A stretch of DNA of 64,000 nt from Vallitaleaceae bacterium 9-2 (GCA_038396585.1 CP121691.1:1178001-1242000), one strand, 5' to 3'; numbered from the stretch's first letter, positions 1 through 9,402 are shown. Notes: generated by a model from the sequence alone, not told the origin. Made by a program: numbers and translations.

Positions 1-1
1 T

Positions 2-739
2 GATCCCGAAGATGTCAGACCACATTTTAAGTCGATGGAGTCGATTTATGATTTGGGAATGATGCTTAAAGATCATGATATTGGCGTTGTTCCAGATCCT
101 TATGCTCTACGCCATTTTATGCCGTTAGAGACAGTAAAGACAGATGAAGGTGTAGTGAATTTGGAACAGTGGAGAACGTATCTTACAACGCTTAACGCAA
201 TCAAAAGAAATAAGCTTACGCCATTTTATGTCGAATGGTCAAAAGAGTGGTTTGCGGGAATGCAAGAGGATGTGTTTAGTTATGTATTACCCAGCTGGGC
301 GTTGTCTCAGATTTTGTTTATGTCAGCGCCACAGACCTCGGGAGATTGGGGAATGGTTCAAGGACCCTACTCAAAACAATGGGGAGGAACTTGGCTATCA
401 GTTACTTATAGTGGAGAACAACAAGCGTTGGCAGATCGATTTCTTGAATATATACTTCTTGATCAAGAGCATCAAGAAACATGGCTTTCTAAGAGCTACC
501 AGATATCTAGCAACATACAAGTACAACAAAAGCAGAGTTATCCAGAAGGAAATGTCTTTTTAGGCGGACAAGATTACCATCAAACCCTCAATCAAATCAT
601 TGAATATGGGCTGGCAAAAGAGGAACGTGACACATTATACGAAGAGCTTATAATCCGCTATGTCAATGATGAATTTCATACGATTGATGAAGTGTTAATG
701 TTGATTGAAGAAAAAGCAATAAAGGAGGAGACATTATGA
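2..739 (+). CDS. ABC transporter extracellular solute-binding protein, C-terminal part (partial)
   Basis: The reading frame is open from the first base of the window, so the start and any signal peptide lie upstream. About 245 residues are visible. The pattern of aromatic residues and the segment with VSYVLPSWALSQ-like and GGTWLSV-like strings (roughly residues 95-135) resembles the C-terminal lobe of family 1 (sugar or polyamine type) extracellular solute-binding proteins, where a Gly-Gly-x-Trp-hydrophobic strand precedes the helices that close the cleft. No membrane segment is present. The stop overlaps the start of the lipid kinase gene as ATGA, so the two are translationally coupled. The substrate cannot be inferred, and the family call rests on general resemblance only. 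Confidence 0.55.
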   Translation, partial: DPEDVRPHFKSMESIYDLGMMLKDHDIGVVPDPYALRHFMPLETVKTDEGVVNLEQWRTYLTTLNAIKRNKLTPFYVEWSKEWFAGMQEDVFSYVLPSWALSQILFMSAPQTSGDWGMVQGPYSKQWGGTWLSVTYSGEQQALADRFLEYILLDQEHQETWLSKSYQISSNIQVQQKQSYPEGNVFLGGQDYHQTLNQIIEYGLAKEERDTLYEELIIRYVNDEFHTIDEVLMLIEEKAIKEETL

Positions 740-1632
740 AATACATACAGTTAGTTTATAATCCGATGTCAGGAAGTCGTACATTTAAGACACGGCTGGA
801 TACACTTATAGAAATTGTAGAAAAAAAAGGGTATGAGCTACGCATATGGAGAACACGCTCGGCAGAAGACTTTACAACTTTTTTTGATGAAGGTAATTTT
901 GAAGGTTGTGCTGCGATTTTAATTGCCGGAGGAGATGGTACAGTTAATCGGGCAGTCAATGCCATTATGAATAATAAAATCAATGTACCCATCGGTGTGA
1001 TACCGGCAGGTACGGCCAATGACTTTGCACAGCATTTAGGAATTCCGGCAAATTTTAATGATGCTTTTGATGTCATTGCCCAGATGAAAACACGAAAATT
1101 AGACATAGGTGTTGTGAATGGACAATATTTTGTGAATGTTTGTGGAGGGGGATTGCTGACAAGTATAGCCCATACCATAGAACCGGAATTTAAGAATACA
1201 CTAGGTAAATTAGCTTATTATATTAAAGGGGTTCAGCAAATTCCTAAATTCAAAAGTCAAAAAGTGCGTATTACAACCGCTGAACAAATTTATGAAGAAG
1301 AATTCTATCTTTTTATAGTCCTTAACGGCTCAAGTGCAGGAGGGTTTAACCGTTTAGGTGAATATGCATCTATGCGCGATGGCAAATTGGATTTTGTTGG
1401 ATTTAAAGCGTGCAGTATGAATGAAATTCCCCTTATTTTTGCAAAAATGATGCGAGGAGAACATTTGGAAGACAAGAACATTTTGTTTTTCCAAAGCCGT
1501 AAGATTCACATTGAATGTTTAGAAGATAAAGGCTTTCCGGCAGATGTGGATGGAGAGTTAGGTCCGGCATATCCTTTGGATATTAAGGTTATACCGGAAG
1601 GCATGGAATTTATTGTGAAAACTGGTTCTTAA
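736..1632 (+). CDS. YegS/BmrU-type diacylglycerol (lipid) kinase
   Basis: A 298-residue protein of the DAGK catalytic family, which phosphorylates diacylglycerol or related lipids with ATP at the inner face of the membrane. The diagnostic GGDGT nucleotide-binding motif is at residues 65-69, followed by the PIGVIPAGTANDFA motif near residues 85-97. The length matches YegS/DgkB proteins. The second half has the expected beta-sandwich end with a DVDGE motif near residue 270. The start is supported by AAAGGAGGA just upstream. It overlaps the preceding binding-protein gene by 4 bases, so it is the distal gene of that operon. Whether the substrate is diacylglycerol, undecaprenol or sphingosine-like lipid cannot be told. 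Confidence 0.9.
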   Translation: MKYIQLVYNPMSGSRTFKTRLDTLIEIVEKKGYELRIWRTRSAEDFTTFFDEGNFEGCAAILIAGGDGTVNRAVNAIMNNKINVPIGVIPAGTANDFAQHLGIPANFNDAFDVIAQMKTRKLDIGVVNGQYFVNVCGGGLLTSIAHTIEPEFKNTLGKLAYYIKGVQQIPKFKSQKVRITTAEQIYEEEFYLFIVLNGSSAGGFNRLGEYASMRDGKLDFVGFKACSMNEIPLIFAKMMRGEHLEDKNILFFQSRKIHIECLEDKGFPADVDGELGPAYPLDIKVIPEGMEFIVKTGS

Positions 1633-2467
1633 AATCACTGGGCGTACGCCCGGTGATTTTTTTGAATTGTTTTGAAAAAGTATAGGTATCAACATAGCCT
1701 AATTTTATTGAAATCTCTTTAATACTTAACTCAGAATTCGATAGTAAGCGTTGAGCAAGGTAAATACGATGTTGGATTATATACGTTCCAGGAGAAAGGT
1801 TATAGTGCTTTGTAAAAAGTTTTCTGAATTTTTCGTACCCCATATTTACTTCAAGAGCAACATCTTCAATGGAAATACGATTTCCGATATTTTCGTGAAT
1901 ATAAGCCGTGGCAACAGATAAAATATTTTTTTCGTCAGAGGAACGTTGACTTACGCGATCAAGATAAGTCAAACGTGCAAGGTAATTGATGATTTTGGGA
2001 ATGACTAAAGGCAATTCAAGGCGATCAGAATAGCCGAGCTGTTCATGGAAGGATAAGAAGGACTGAATGGTTTCAAAGTCAATTCCAGGGTGAATGACAG
2101 GAGAACCTTTACCAAGAACGCCAAGGTCAACAAGATTTTGGAAGAGCTTTTTACCAATAACGATATATAGTTCTGACCAACGATCATCTTCAGGAACCGT
2201 TGAGTGGGTATTTCCGGGAAAGCGCTGAATAAAGTCACCGGCTTTGACAGGAATTTTTCCGTTGCTGTCTTCATAATACCCATGTCCCTCAATTACAAGA
2301 ACACCGTGATATTCATTGGTGGTTAACTGAATATGTGAGCCGGAGTTTTGATTTTTTCGAACATATCCTGAGGCAAGAATACCTTCATGTGGCGTTGAAT
2401 TTAGCATGCGATGCTGTGAAGTATTTTTCCAGTTGAATTTATTACCAATAACTTGTGCAATGTTCAT
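1610..2467 (-). CDS. AraC-family transcriptional regulator
   Basis: A regulator of about 285 residues with an N-terminal cupin-like sensing domain (the GHGYYEDSNGK and AGDFIQRFPGNTHS segments suit a jelly-roll barrel) and a C-terminal pair of AraC helix-turn-helix motifs (ISIEDVALEVNMGYEKFRKLF and LSIKEISIKLGYVDTYTFSKQF, then GRTPSDF). The open frame extends further upstream, but the start chosen is the ATG at 2467, preceded by AAGGAG; the upstream extension is hydrophobic and unlike the family. The gene is divergent from the MFS permease at 2593 and probably regulates it. Its 3' end overlaps the convergent lipid kinase gene by 23 bases. Confidence 0.88.
   Translation of the reverse strand: MNIAQVIGNKFNWKNTSQHRMLNSTPHEGILASGYVRKNQNSGSHIQLTTNEYHGVLVIEGHGYYEDSNGKIPVKAGDFIQRFPGNTHSTVPEDDRWSELYIVIGKKLFQNLVDLGVLGKGSPVIHPGIDFETIQSFLSFHEQLGYSDRLELPLVIPKIINYLARLTYLDRVSQRSSDEKNILSVATAYIHENIGNRISIEDVALEVNMGYEKFRKLFTKHYNLSPGTYIIQHRIYLAQRLLSNSELSIKEISIKLGYVDTYTFSKQFKKITGRTPSDFKNQFSQ
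1631..1663. terminator. Bidirectional terminator inside the 3' end of an AraC-family gene
   Basis: An 8-bp arm AAAATCAC pairs with GTGATTTT and GGGC pairs with GCCC around a short loop, ending in a T-run on the plus strand and, read on the minus strand, also followed by T residues. It lies directly after the lipid kinase stop and encodes the GRTPSDF segment of the convergent AraC protein. Confidence 0.8.
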
Positions 2468-2592
2468 AGTATGCTCCTTACCAAATATGACATGAAAAAT
2501 ACCAAAATGACCATTTGTATTTTCTAAAAAAAAGAATATATTAACTCTTATATTATATACATGGTATCCTAGAGAATGCAAGAGGAAGAAGA

Positions 2593-3864
2593 ATGAGAAA
2601 AGCAATGACAACACAAGAACGCAGTCGGCGTTATTTTATTTTGGAAGGAATTACAGGGATTGGTCAATTTTCATTGACGACCGGTAATTTTTTGGCAGGG
2701 TTTATTAGCTTTTTAGGAGGCAGTGAGACATTAAATGGTCGGATAGGCGTTATACATGTCGCTATGGGGATTTTTCAAATTTTTTCGACATTAATTTTAT
2801 CTCATGGGCATCGTAGCCGTAAAGAAAAAGTTATCAGTATTGCCATTATCTTGCGGATATTTATGTCAGCGACATATTTTGTCCCCTATATTTTAATGCG
2901 CTTAGGGGCTTCGCCAACGATAATGATGGCTGGTTTTATAAGTTGCTTTGTGTTGGCTTATATTTGTAATGGACTTATCAGTCCAATCATCTCTAGTTGG
3001 ATGATTGATTTATCGCCACTTCAAATTCGTGGGAAATATTTAGCGTATCGTGAAAAATTGTCGTTGGGAATTGTCGCCGTATGCACCATTGTTCTTGGAC
3101 GTGTTCTTGACTATAACAAAATGTTGGGACAAGAGTTTGTAGGTTTTTTGTTTTTAGGTGCAGTTCTTGTCATTATGGGCGTGTTAAATATTTATGCGCT
3201 TATTCATATTGAAGATGTACCAACGGATGAGACTAAAAAAGAAAATGCTTTTTTAAAGCGTCTTTGTGCTCCGATACTAGATCCGGTTTTTAGTAAAATT
3301 ATTCTTATGTATATTTTTTGGAACCTGGGGCTCTTTGTTGGTGCGCCTTTTATGGCGGTATATATGGTAGATGTACTTAATCTTAGCTATACATATATGA
3401 TGACAATGACGGTTGTGACTATTTTGGTGCGTGTCGCCTTTACATCATGGTGGGGAAATCTTGCGGATAAAAAATCATGGTTTTTATCAGGAAGCATCTC
3501 CGTGATGCTTTTAGGATTAACACATTTTTCTTGGGGATTTATCACACCCGATAATTATAAGATACTGATACCCTTAGTTCATGTTACAGTAGGATTTGCA
3601 TGGGCTGGTGCAGGGATATCGTTATTTAATATGCAGTTTTTATTTGCAAAACAAAAAATACGTACAATGTCTGTAAGTGTCAATTCAGCTATTGGAGGCT
3701 TAGTTAGCATTGTCGCTGTATTTTTAGGAAGTTATATTGTGGAATGTGTAGGGGAAAATGGCATGCGTTGGACGTTCTTTTTATCCGGTTTGATTATTTT
3801 ACTTTGTCCAATTTATATTCACAAAGTGTTAAAACGGTTACACATGCACATTATCCAAGATTAA
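2593..3864 (+). CDS. MFS transporter
   Basis: A 423-residue integral membrane protein with about twelve hydrophobic segments and a central cytoplasmic loop near residues 205-225 (DVPTDETKKENAF), the layout of a major facilitator superfamily permease. A charged loop after the second segment (HGHRSRKEK) resembles the MFS loop 2-3 motif. The start ATG at 2593 is preceded by an AGGAAG ribosome site. The divergent AraC gene suggests induction by the transported compound, often a sugar or glycoside in such pairs, but nothing in the sequence fixes the substrate. It ends one base before the stop of the convergent TVP38-like gene. Confidence 0.8.
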   Translation: MRKAMTTQERSRRYFILEGITGIGQFSLTTGNFLAGFISFLGGSETLNGRIGVIHVAMGIFQIFSTLILSHGHRSRKEKVISIAIILRIFMSATYFVPYILMRLGASPTIMMAGFISCFVLAYICNGLISPIISSWMIDLSPLQIRGKYLAYREKLSLGIVAVCTIVLGRVLDYNKMLGQEFVGFLFLGAVLVIMGVLNIYALIHIEDVPTDETKKENAFLKRLCAPILDPVFSKIILMYIFWNLGLFVGAPFMAVYMVDVLNLSYTYMMTMTVVTILVRVAFTSWWGNLADKKSWFLSGSISVMLLGLTHFSWGFITPDNYKILIPLVHVTVGFAWAGAGISLFNMQFLFAKQKIRTMSVSVNSAIGGLVSIVAVFLGSYIVECVGENGMRWTFFLSGLIILLCPIYIHKVLKRLHMHIIQD

Positions 3865-3865
3865 T

Positions 3866-4540
3866 TTAAGCATTTGATGTGTTTTTATATTTATACTTAT
3901 AATATTTTAAAGAGACAATAACAAGAATGACTTTTACGACCAGAGAAAGTATAAAACTTGGCGATGAGGGGTCGTCGGCAGTTAGTCCAATAAAGGTGGC
4001 AATAAACATGGAAGGTATAAGGCCAAGCGTTGAACTAATAATATATTTGATGAATGGGGTTTGAACTGACCCGAAAAACATTCCGGTAATATCCATCGAT
4101 ACAAGTCCGATGGAACGTATTATAAAGACAAAAAACCCCTCGTTTTGTTGTCTGTTTTTTAGCAATTCTTCTCCCTTCTTAAATCTATCTAGTAGGGCTT
4201 CGACCCGATTTTTTCCAAGAATAGATCCGATACCATAAGCGACAGTACATGCAATAACTAATCCGATAAGATTAATTCCCAATGCGAGTAGCGGTGGAAA
4301 AACCATGCCGACAACAATTTGCAGTATAGGCACTGGGATAACAAATAGGATGGGTTTGATTAAATACAACGTCAAGAAAAAAATCATTGCAAAGAAAGGG
4401 TTGCTTGGACTATAATCAAGAAGGTTTTGAATGGAAAAAATGCGATTGCCTCGATTGAGGTATAAAAAGCCAAGAACCATACCGATTAGAATTAAATATC
4501 TTAATATATAGAATAAACCACGCTTATAAATTTTTTCCAT
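3866..4540 (-). CDS. TVP38/TMEM64 (DedA-like, SNARE-associated) family membrane protein
   Basis: A membrane protein of about 224 residues with five or six hydrophobic segments. The central segment with PVPILQIVVGMVFPP and then GLVIACTVAYGIGSILGKN is the conserved core of the VTT/TVP38 family: a proline-rich re-entrant loop followed by a Gly-rich helix. Members act in lipid scrambling or polyprenyl-phosphate recycling in other bacteria; which applies here is unknown. The ATG at 4540 is chosen because AAAGGAG sits 7 bases upstream; the ATG seven codons earlier overlaps that site. Confidence 0.82.
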   Translation of the reverse strand: MEKIYKRGLFYILRYLILIGMVLGFLYLNRGNRIFSIQNLLDYSPSNPFFAMIFFLTLYLIKPILFVIPVPILQIVVGMVFPPLLALGINLIGLVIACTVAYGIGSILGKNRVEALLDRFKKGEELLKNRQQNEGFFVFIIRSIGLVSMDITGMFFGSVQTPFIKYIISSTLGLIPSMFIATFIGLTADDPSSPSFILSLVVKVILVIVSLKYYKYKYKNTSNA

Positions 4541-4648
4541 GAGAATCTCCTTTAAGTACACTATGTCTATTTATTATAAACTGAATCAAGGCATTATGAA
4601 AGGGGATATTTAAAAAGAGTCCACTGAATAATGAATGAAAGGAATCCC

Positions 4649-6082
4649 ATGAAGTCGTTAAAACGCGTTGTCATACAGATTTTTGTGTCTATCTTAGGAA
4701 TTTTCATCTTATCCGTTATCGTTAATACCAGTGTAGATGCCCATATTTTAAAGAAAAATCAACGAATGATTCATAACTATGATATGATCACACAAACTGT
4801 GGTCTTATATGATGCATCCAAAAATGCTTTTCGTCTCTATAATCGTAATCGCGCTTCAGAGTTTTATCAAGAGTATCAACAAACCTATACGGTGTTAATG
4901 GAGGCAATTGAAGGCTTGTCCCAGGAGTTTGAAAAAGACATTCAGGTTAAGATGCATTATCGAATTATTCGCCAAATGCTTAAGGAGCGCCACCAATTGA
5001 TTGAAGCTTACAGTACATATGAAACCGTCGGGCAATCCCTCTCGCAAGATCTTGAGTTTGTACAGATTATGAGTGACCGTATATCTACACAATTAAATTA
5101 TCTATTGGCATCCTATTTGAGTTATATCAATCAAGGCAATCATGAACAAACCCATTGGTATGCAACATACAAGAGAACATTCAATCTTATCATGCTGATT
5201 ATGATTAGTGGGATTATTATTGGAGGGTTAGTTACAATTACAAAGGTGAAGGAAAAACTCCACCAAACCAAGCAGGCGATGACAGATATCGGAGAACGTC
5301 GATTTTCGACGCCGGATATTACGCTGACACAGTATGACGATATTAACGTCTACATTAATACGGCCAATACGATGAAGCATGAAATTATTGCAGGTATTGA
5401 GCAGATCGAAGCGTTCGCAGAACAAAAAATCATCCATGAAAAACAAGGCCGACTTTTAGCAGAAAGTCAATTTAAAGCTTTGCAGCTTCAGATTAATCCA
5501 CATTTTTTATTTAATACGTTAAGCTTGGTTATTCGTCATATTCAGCTTAATGAAAAAGAGGTTAGCATTCAGCTGGTTAAAGAGACTTCACGTATTCTTC
5601 GTAACAGCCTAGGTAAGCTTGACCAGTTAATAACCTTGGATGAAGAAATTGAATTACTTGAAGCGTATATATATATTCAACGCCTACATTTGCAAAATCG
5701 TGTCGATATTGTTCTTGATATCCGCAAATCGTATGGAGGATCCCAAATTATGGTTCCCTCCCTTGTAATCCAGCCCCTTGTTGAAAATGCAGTCTTGCAT
5801 GGCATGAAGGAAACGAGTGAACAAGGATTGATTGAAATCAAAATCTTAGAAAAAGCAACCCATATTGATGTAGTTGTTTCTGATAATGGGGTGGGAATGT
5901 GTGAACAGCAGGTTCAGCAGCTTTTTAATGTTCACCAAGAAGAACATATTGGTATGACAAATGTGCTAAAGCGCTTGCAATTAATCTATGATCATAAGAA
6001 TAGTGACCTAATAAATATTTGGAGTGAGCCCGGGGAAGGGACGACCATTACAATGAAGTTATATAAGGAGGTAGAACTGTGA
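4649..6082 (+). CDS. Two-component sensor histidine kinase, YesM type
   Basis: A membrane sensor kinase of about 477 residues. TM1 is near residues 7-28 and TM2 near 177-200, leaving about 150 extracellular residues as the sensor. A linker/HAMP-like region follows, then the His_kinase domain with phospho-acceptor His285 in QINPHFLFN, and an HATPase_c domain with LVIQPLVENAVLHG (N box) and SDNGVGM (G1). ATG 4649 is preferred over the in-frame ATG at 4631 because GAAAGGA lies at correct spacing. The stop overlaps the response regulator start (GTGA). It sits upstream of the TRAP transporter, so it probably senses the transported acid or a related nutrient. Confidence 0.93.
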   Translation: MKSLKRVVIQIFVSILGIFILSVIVNTSVDAHILKKNQRMIHNYDMITQTVVLYDASKNAFRLYNRNRASEFYQEYQQTYTVLMEAIEGLSQEFEKDIQVKMHYRIIRQMLKERHQLIEAYSTYETVGQSLSQDLEFVQIMSDRISTQLNYLLASYLSYINQGNHEQTHWYATYKRTFNLIMLIMISGIIIGGLVTITKVKEKLHQTKQAMTDIGERRFSTPDITLTQYDDINVYINTANTMKHEIIAGIEQIEAFAEQKIIHEKQGRLLAESQFKALQLQINPHFLFNTLSLVIRHIQLNEKEVSIQLVKETSRILRNSLGKLDQLITLDEEIELLEAYIYIQRLHLQNRVDIVLDIRKSYGGSQIMVPSLVIQPLVENAVLHGMKETSEQGLIEIKILEKATHIDVVVSDNGVGMCEQQVQQLFNVHQEEHIGMTNVLKRLQLIYDHKNSDLINIWSEPGEGTTITMKLYKEVEL

Positions 6083-7638
6083 TTAAAGTATTGATTGCAG
6101 ATGATAAAAAAATAGAACGCAATTACTTGAAGCAATTTTTAGAACAAAAGTATTCCAAGGATGTCACTGTTGTAGCAGCGGTCCAAGATGGACGTGAAGT
6201 TATAGATTTTATGTCTCATAGCCGAGTAGATTTGCTTTTACTGGATATTCAGATGCCTAAAATTGATGGATTAGAAGTTGCCCAGCAAGTACGTATCAGT
6301 CATCCGGATGTCGAAGTAATCCTTATTACCGCTTATGCGGAATTTTCTTATGCCAAACAGGCCATCAAAATCGGAGTAACAGATTATTTGTTAAAACCAT
6401 ATATGGATGAAGAACTTCAAGAAATTATGGATAACAGTTTAATAAAAATCAGCAAAAACACACCTGAATTATATAACGGTGGAGTAAGCCATGGATATGT
6501 GGATGCCCCTTATTTTGAACTAAAGATGGCAATGAATAAAATTTTACTTGATAAGCATAAACATGAATTAGGCAAAGAAGTATTTGCTAATCAACCTTTT
6601 AATCATAGTGATTATAAAGTTGTGGTATTTTTTAGTGAAAACTTGTCAAATATATCTATGGATATGCTGCAAATCGTCTTAGGAATTTTTAGAAAACGGA
6701 ATCTATACGTTCTTGGCTATGTTGATGGCAAAGAGATTATTATCTACTTATTCGGAAATAAAAAAATTGATTTTGTTGAAATGGATACAAGTATAAAAAA
6801 AGCGGTAAAATTTTTAAATGATGAAAAAGTGGGAGAAGTTTTTTGTGGTGTAAGTGGGTTTTACTGTGCACTAGAAACAATGCATCCTGCTTATGCAGAG
6901 GCAACCTCGTTTATTACAGAATTTAGTCCGTTAACAATCCAAAAGGCCTTTATCAACAATATGACAGAGCGTGAAAAGGGTTATGCTAAGCTGCATCAGC
7001 TTTTGCAGGCGATTATTATGAAAAATCATGAAGAGATGCAAAAAATATATAGGTACTTGATTCATCAGATTATGGATGATAAAGGCCTAAGCTTGGCGTA
7101 CATGGGATATTATTTAATAGCAAGCGTTTATGATGTCTTAAATTGCCAAGGTGAAAAAAACAAAGAAATACATACGTTTATGCGAAGTGCGCAGCAAAAT
7201 TATAATGCAATCACGGCAATGGAAGAACTGGTATATGACTTGGTTCAATCCCTTAGCCAACGAGTAGGGGACGTAAGTGTCTATAACAATGTTACATTAA
7301 CTGCTAAAGCTAAGGATTACATACAAGCCCATTATCATGAAAAAATCACATTACAGGAAGTGGCTGATCGGCTTGATGTAAGTTACGGGCATTTAAGCAA
7401 GTGTTTTAGTCAGGTAGAGACCATTCCCTTTAATCGATATCTTCTTGAAACACGTATTAAGCAAGCTAAAAAATTGATGACTCGTGGGGAGAAGACCATC
7501 AGTGAAATCGCTTATGCGATTGGTATTGATGATCCTAACTATTTTAGCAAGTGCTTTAAGCGTGTCACTAATATGGCACCCAAAGAGTATATGACAATGC
7601 AAATGGTAGAAAATTCTCCTACGTCTTCAAAGTCATGA
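6079..7638 (+). CDS. Response regulator with AraC-type DNA-binding domain, YesN type
   Basis: A 519-residue regulator. The receiver domain occupies residues 1-120 with the acidic pair D8/D9, phospho-acceptor D56 (LLLLDIQMPKIDG) and K106 (YLLKPY). A long middle region of unknown fold spans about 130-410. The last 100 residues carry two AraC helix-turn-helix motifs (ITLQEVADRLDVSYGHLSKCF and ISEIAYAIGIDDPNYFSKCF). The start is GTG at 6079, overlapping the kinase stop and preceded by AGGAGG. It is the cognate partner of the YesM-like kinase and very likely activates the adjacent TRAP operon. Confidence 0.94.
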   Translation: MIKVLIADDKKIERNYLKQFLEQKYSKDVTVVAAVQDGREVIDFMSHSRVDLLLLDIQMPKIDGLEVAQQVRISHPDVEVILITAYAEFSYAKQAIKIGVTDYLLKPYMDEELQEIMDNSLIKISKNTPELYNGGVSHGYVDAPYFELKMAMNKILLDKHKHELGKEVFANQPFNHSDYKVVVFFSENLSNISMDMLQIVLGIFRKRNLYVLGYVDGKEIIIYLFGNKKIDFVEMDTSIKKAVKFLNDEKVGEVFCGVSGFYCALETMHPAYAEATSFITEFSPLTIQKAFINNMTEREKGYAKLHQLLQAIIMKNHEEMQKIYRYLIHQIMDDKGLSLAYMGYYLIASVYDVLNCQGEKNKEIHTFMRSAQQNYNAITAMEELVYDLVQSLSQRVGDVSVYNNVTLTAKAKDYIQAHYHEKITLQEVADRLDVSYGHLSKCFSQVETIPFNRYLLETRIKQAKKLMTRGEKTISEIAYAIGIDDPNYFSKCFKRVTNMAPKEYMTMQMVENSPTSSKS

Positions 7639-7670
7639 CCAAAAATTACCCGTATTGATAAATTACTCCA

Positions 7671-7699
7671 TTCTAATGCTTTATAGCCTTGGGTATAAT
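7671..7699 (+). promoter_or_regulatory. Candidate promoter of the TRAP transporter operon
   Basis: A perfect TATAAT (7694-7699) sits 17 bp downstream of a poor -35 hexamer TTCTAA, about 50 bases before the dctP start. A weak -35 element is what an activator-dependent promoter would show, which fits control by the preceding YesN-type regulator. Confidence 0.45.
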
Positions 7700-7750
7700 A
7701 GGGAACGTGTCAAGGACATGAAAATAATTAAGCATTTAGGGAGGAAACAG

Positions 7751-8836
7751 ATGAAAATGAAGAAAATGATGGCTATTATCTTAACACTTGTGATGATGAT
7801 AGGTCTATTGGCAGGATGTCAACAAGAGACAAACAATGAAGTTACAGAGACGGAAACGACAGAAAACGATGGACAAACAACAACAGAAGAAAAAAATGAT
7901 GCAGAAGAGACAGCAGTAGAACCAGAGCTTGTGTTGCGTTATGGAGATGTTAACCCATTAGGACATGTCCTTTTGGATTCAGCAGATTACTTTGCACAAC
8001 AAGTTAATGAAATGAGTGAGGGACGTATTAAAATTGAATTATATCCATCCGGTCAGTTAGGGGATGATAATGAAGTATATCAAGCACTTCAAATGGGTGC
8101 GGTAGACTTATATCGAGGAAATGCTTCATCATTAACAGATTTTGGAAATATGCAAGTGAGTGCATTGGCATTACCTTATATCTTTAGAGATCGTGAACAT
8201 TTTTGGGCTGTATGCGGCGGTGAAGTCGGACAAAAGATTCTTGATAATGTTCAAGAAACAGGTTCAAGAATGGTTGGCCTTTTCTACATGGATGAAGGTG
8301 CGAGAAACTTCTTTACAACAGAAGCACCAATCACAACGATTGAAGACATTCAAGGGTTAAAAGTGCGTGTGCAAAACTCAGCCTTGATGTTAGATACAAT
8401 TTCAGCACTAGGAGCAAACCCAACGCCAATTGATTATGCAGAGCTTTATACATCTCTTCAAACAGGTGTTGTTGATGGCGCTGAAAATCCACCGGCAAGT
8501 TATTATTCAAATAAATTCTATGAAGTTGCACCTTATTATGTCTTAGATGGACATACATTTTCACCTTCTGTGATTCTTATGAGTGAAATCACATGGAACA
8601 ATCTAAGTGAAGAAGATCAAGCTATTTTAGTTGAAGCCGGAAAACTTACAGAGATCTATAACCGAGAAGCTATTGAAGCGGCTGACCAAGCAGCTTATGA
8701 AAACTTAGAAGCACAAGGCGTTCAAATTACAACATTAGAAGATCCTGAAAAATGGTCTCAAGCTATGGATGTTGTTTATGATACACATGGAAGCGAATTC
8801 TTAGATTTAATCGAAGAAGTTAGAAATGTAAAGTAA
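7751..8836 (+). CDS. dctP: TRAP transporter solute-binding lipoprotein, DctP type
   Basis: A 361-residue extracytoplasmic binding protein. The N-terminus has a lipoprotein signal with lipobox LLAGC (Cys about residue 21), followed by a Glu/Thr-rich linker. The mature domain carries the DctP hallmarks: GLKVRVQNS with the carboxylate-binding arginine, and ELYTSLQTGVVDGAENP. TRAP systems take up C4-dicarboxylates, sugar acids or similar organic acids using a sodium gradient. ATG 7751 follows GAGGAAACAG; an in-frame upstream ATG at 7655 would add 32 residues and bury the signal peptide. It is the first gene of the dctPQM set, separated from dctQ by a hairpin. Confidence 0.93.
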   Translation: MKMKKMMAIILTLVMMIGLLAGCQQETNNEVTETETTENDGQTTTEEKNDAEETAVEPELVLRYGDVNPLGHVLLDSADYFAQQVNEMSEGRIKIELYPSGQLGDDNEVYQALQMGAVDLYRGNASSLTDFGNMQVSALALPYIFRDREHFWAVCGGEVGQKILDNVQETGSRMVGLFYMDEGARNFFTTEAPITTIEDIQGLKVRVQNSALMLDTISALGANPTPIDYAELYTSLQTGVVDGAENPPASYYSNKFYEVAPYYVLDGHTFSPSVILMSEITWNNLSEEDQAILVEAGKLTEIYNREAIEAADQAAYENLEAQGVQITTLEDPEKWSQAMDVVYDTHGSEFLDLIEEVRNVK

Positions 8837-8859
8837 TATACAAATGTCATGCAAAGATC

Positions 8860-8894
8860 AAGCCTAATGTTTCTATCATTAGGCTTCATTTTTT
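8860..8894 (+). terminator. Attenuating terminator between dctP and dctQ
   Basis: A perfect 10-bp stem (AAGCCTAATG with CATTAGGCTT) with a 7-base loop and a C-A-T6 tail lies between the binding-protein gene and the permease genes. Partial read-through would make the soluble receptor in excess over the membrane subunits. Confidence 0.8.
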
Positions 8895-8911
8895 AGAAAG
8901 CGAGTAAAACA

Positions 8912-9391
8912 ATGAAAAAAATACTTGATCGAACATTTAATTTTATAGAGTCTATCTGTAAGATTCTATTAATTGTACAGATTATTTCGGTGACGATTGT
9001 TGTTGTAGGAAGACAAGTCTTTAGTATGACACCTGTGTGGGGCGAAGAGCTTACGCTTTTTTCAATGGTTTGGGCATCGTTATTAGGCGCAGCCGTATTA
9101 TTGAAAAATGATGGACATATCGCTGTGACCGCTTTGGATATGTTTTTGCCGGATAAAGTTATTAAAATATTGGACCTTTTATCGTATATCTTTTTGATGC
9201 TTTATGCAGTTCTTATGGTCATCTATGGCATTAAGCTGATGGAACTGACAGGATTAAACATGATGCCGGCACTAAAAATCAAATCCAGTTGGCTATACGC
9301 GGCTATGCCTGTCTCGGCGGCAGCAATGATGTTACTCTTGGCTGAGAAAATATATTTATTTGTGAAGAAAAAACCCTACAAATTTAATTAA
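8912..9391 (+). CDS. dctQ: TRAP transporter small permease, DctQ type
   Basis: A 159-residue membrane protein with four hydrophobic helices (about residues 12-34, 45-66, 85-108 and 125-148). The motif with WGEELTLFSMVWASLLGAA near residues 45-65 is typical of DctQ. It forms the small subunit that scaffolds DctM in the TRAP membrane complex. It lies between dctP and dctM, 11 bases ahead of dctM, and is probably transcribed by read-through of the upstream hairpin. Confidence 0.92.
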   Translation: MKKILDRTFNFIESICKILLIVQIISVTIVVVGRQVFSMTPVWGEELTLFSMVWASLLGAAVLLKNDGHIAVTALDMFLPDKVIKILDLLSYIFLMLYAVLMVIYGIKLMELTGLNMMPALKIKSSWLYAAMPVSAAAMMLLLAEKIYLFVKKKPYKFN

Positions 9392-9402
9392 GGAGAAATA
9401 CT

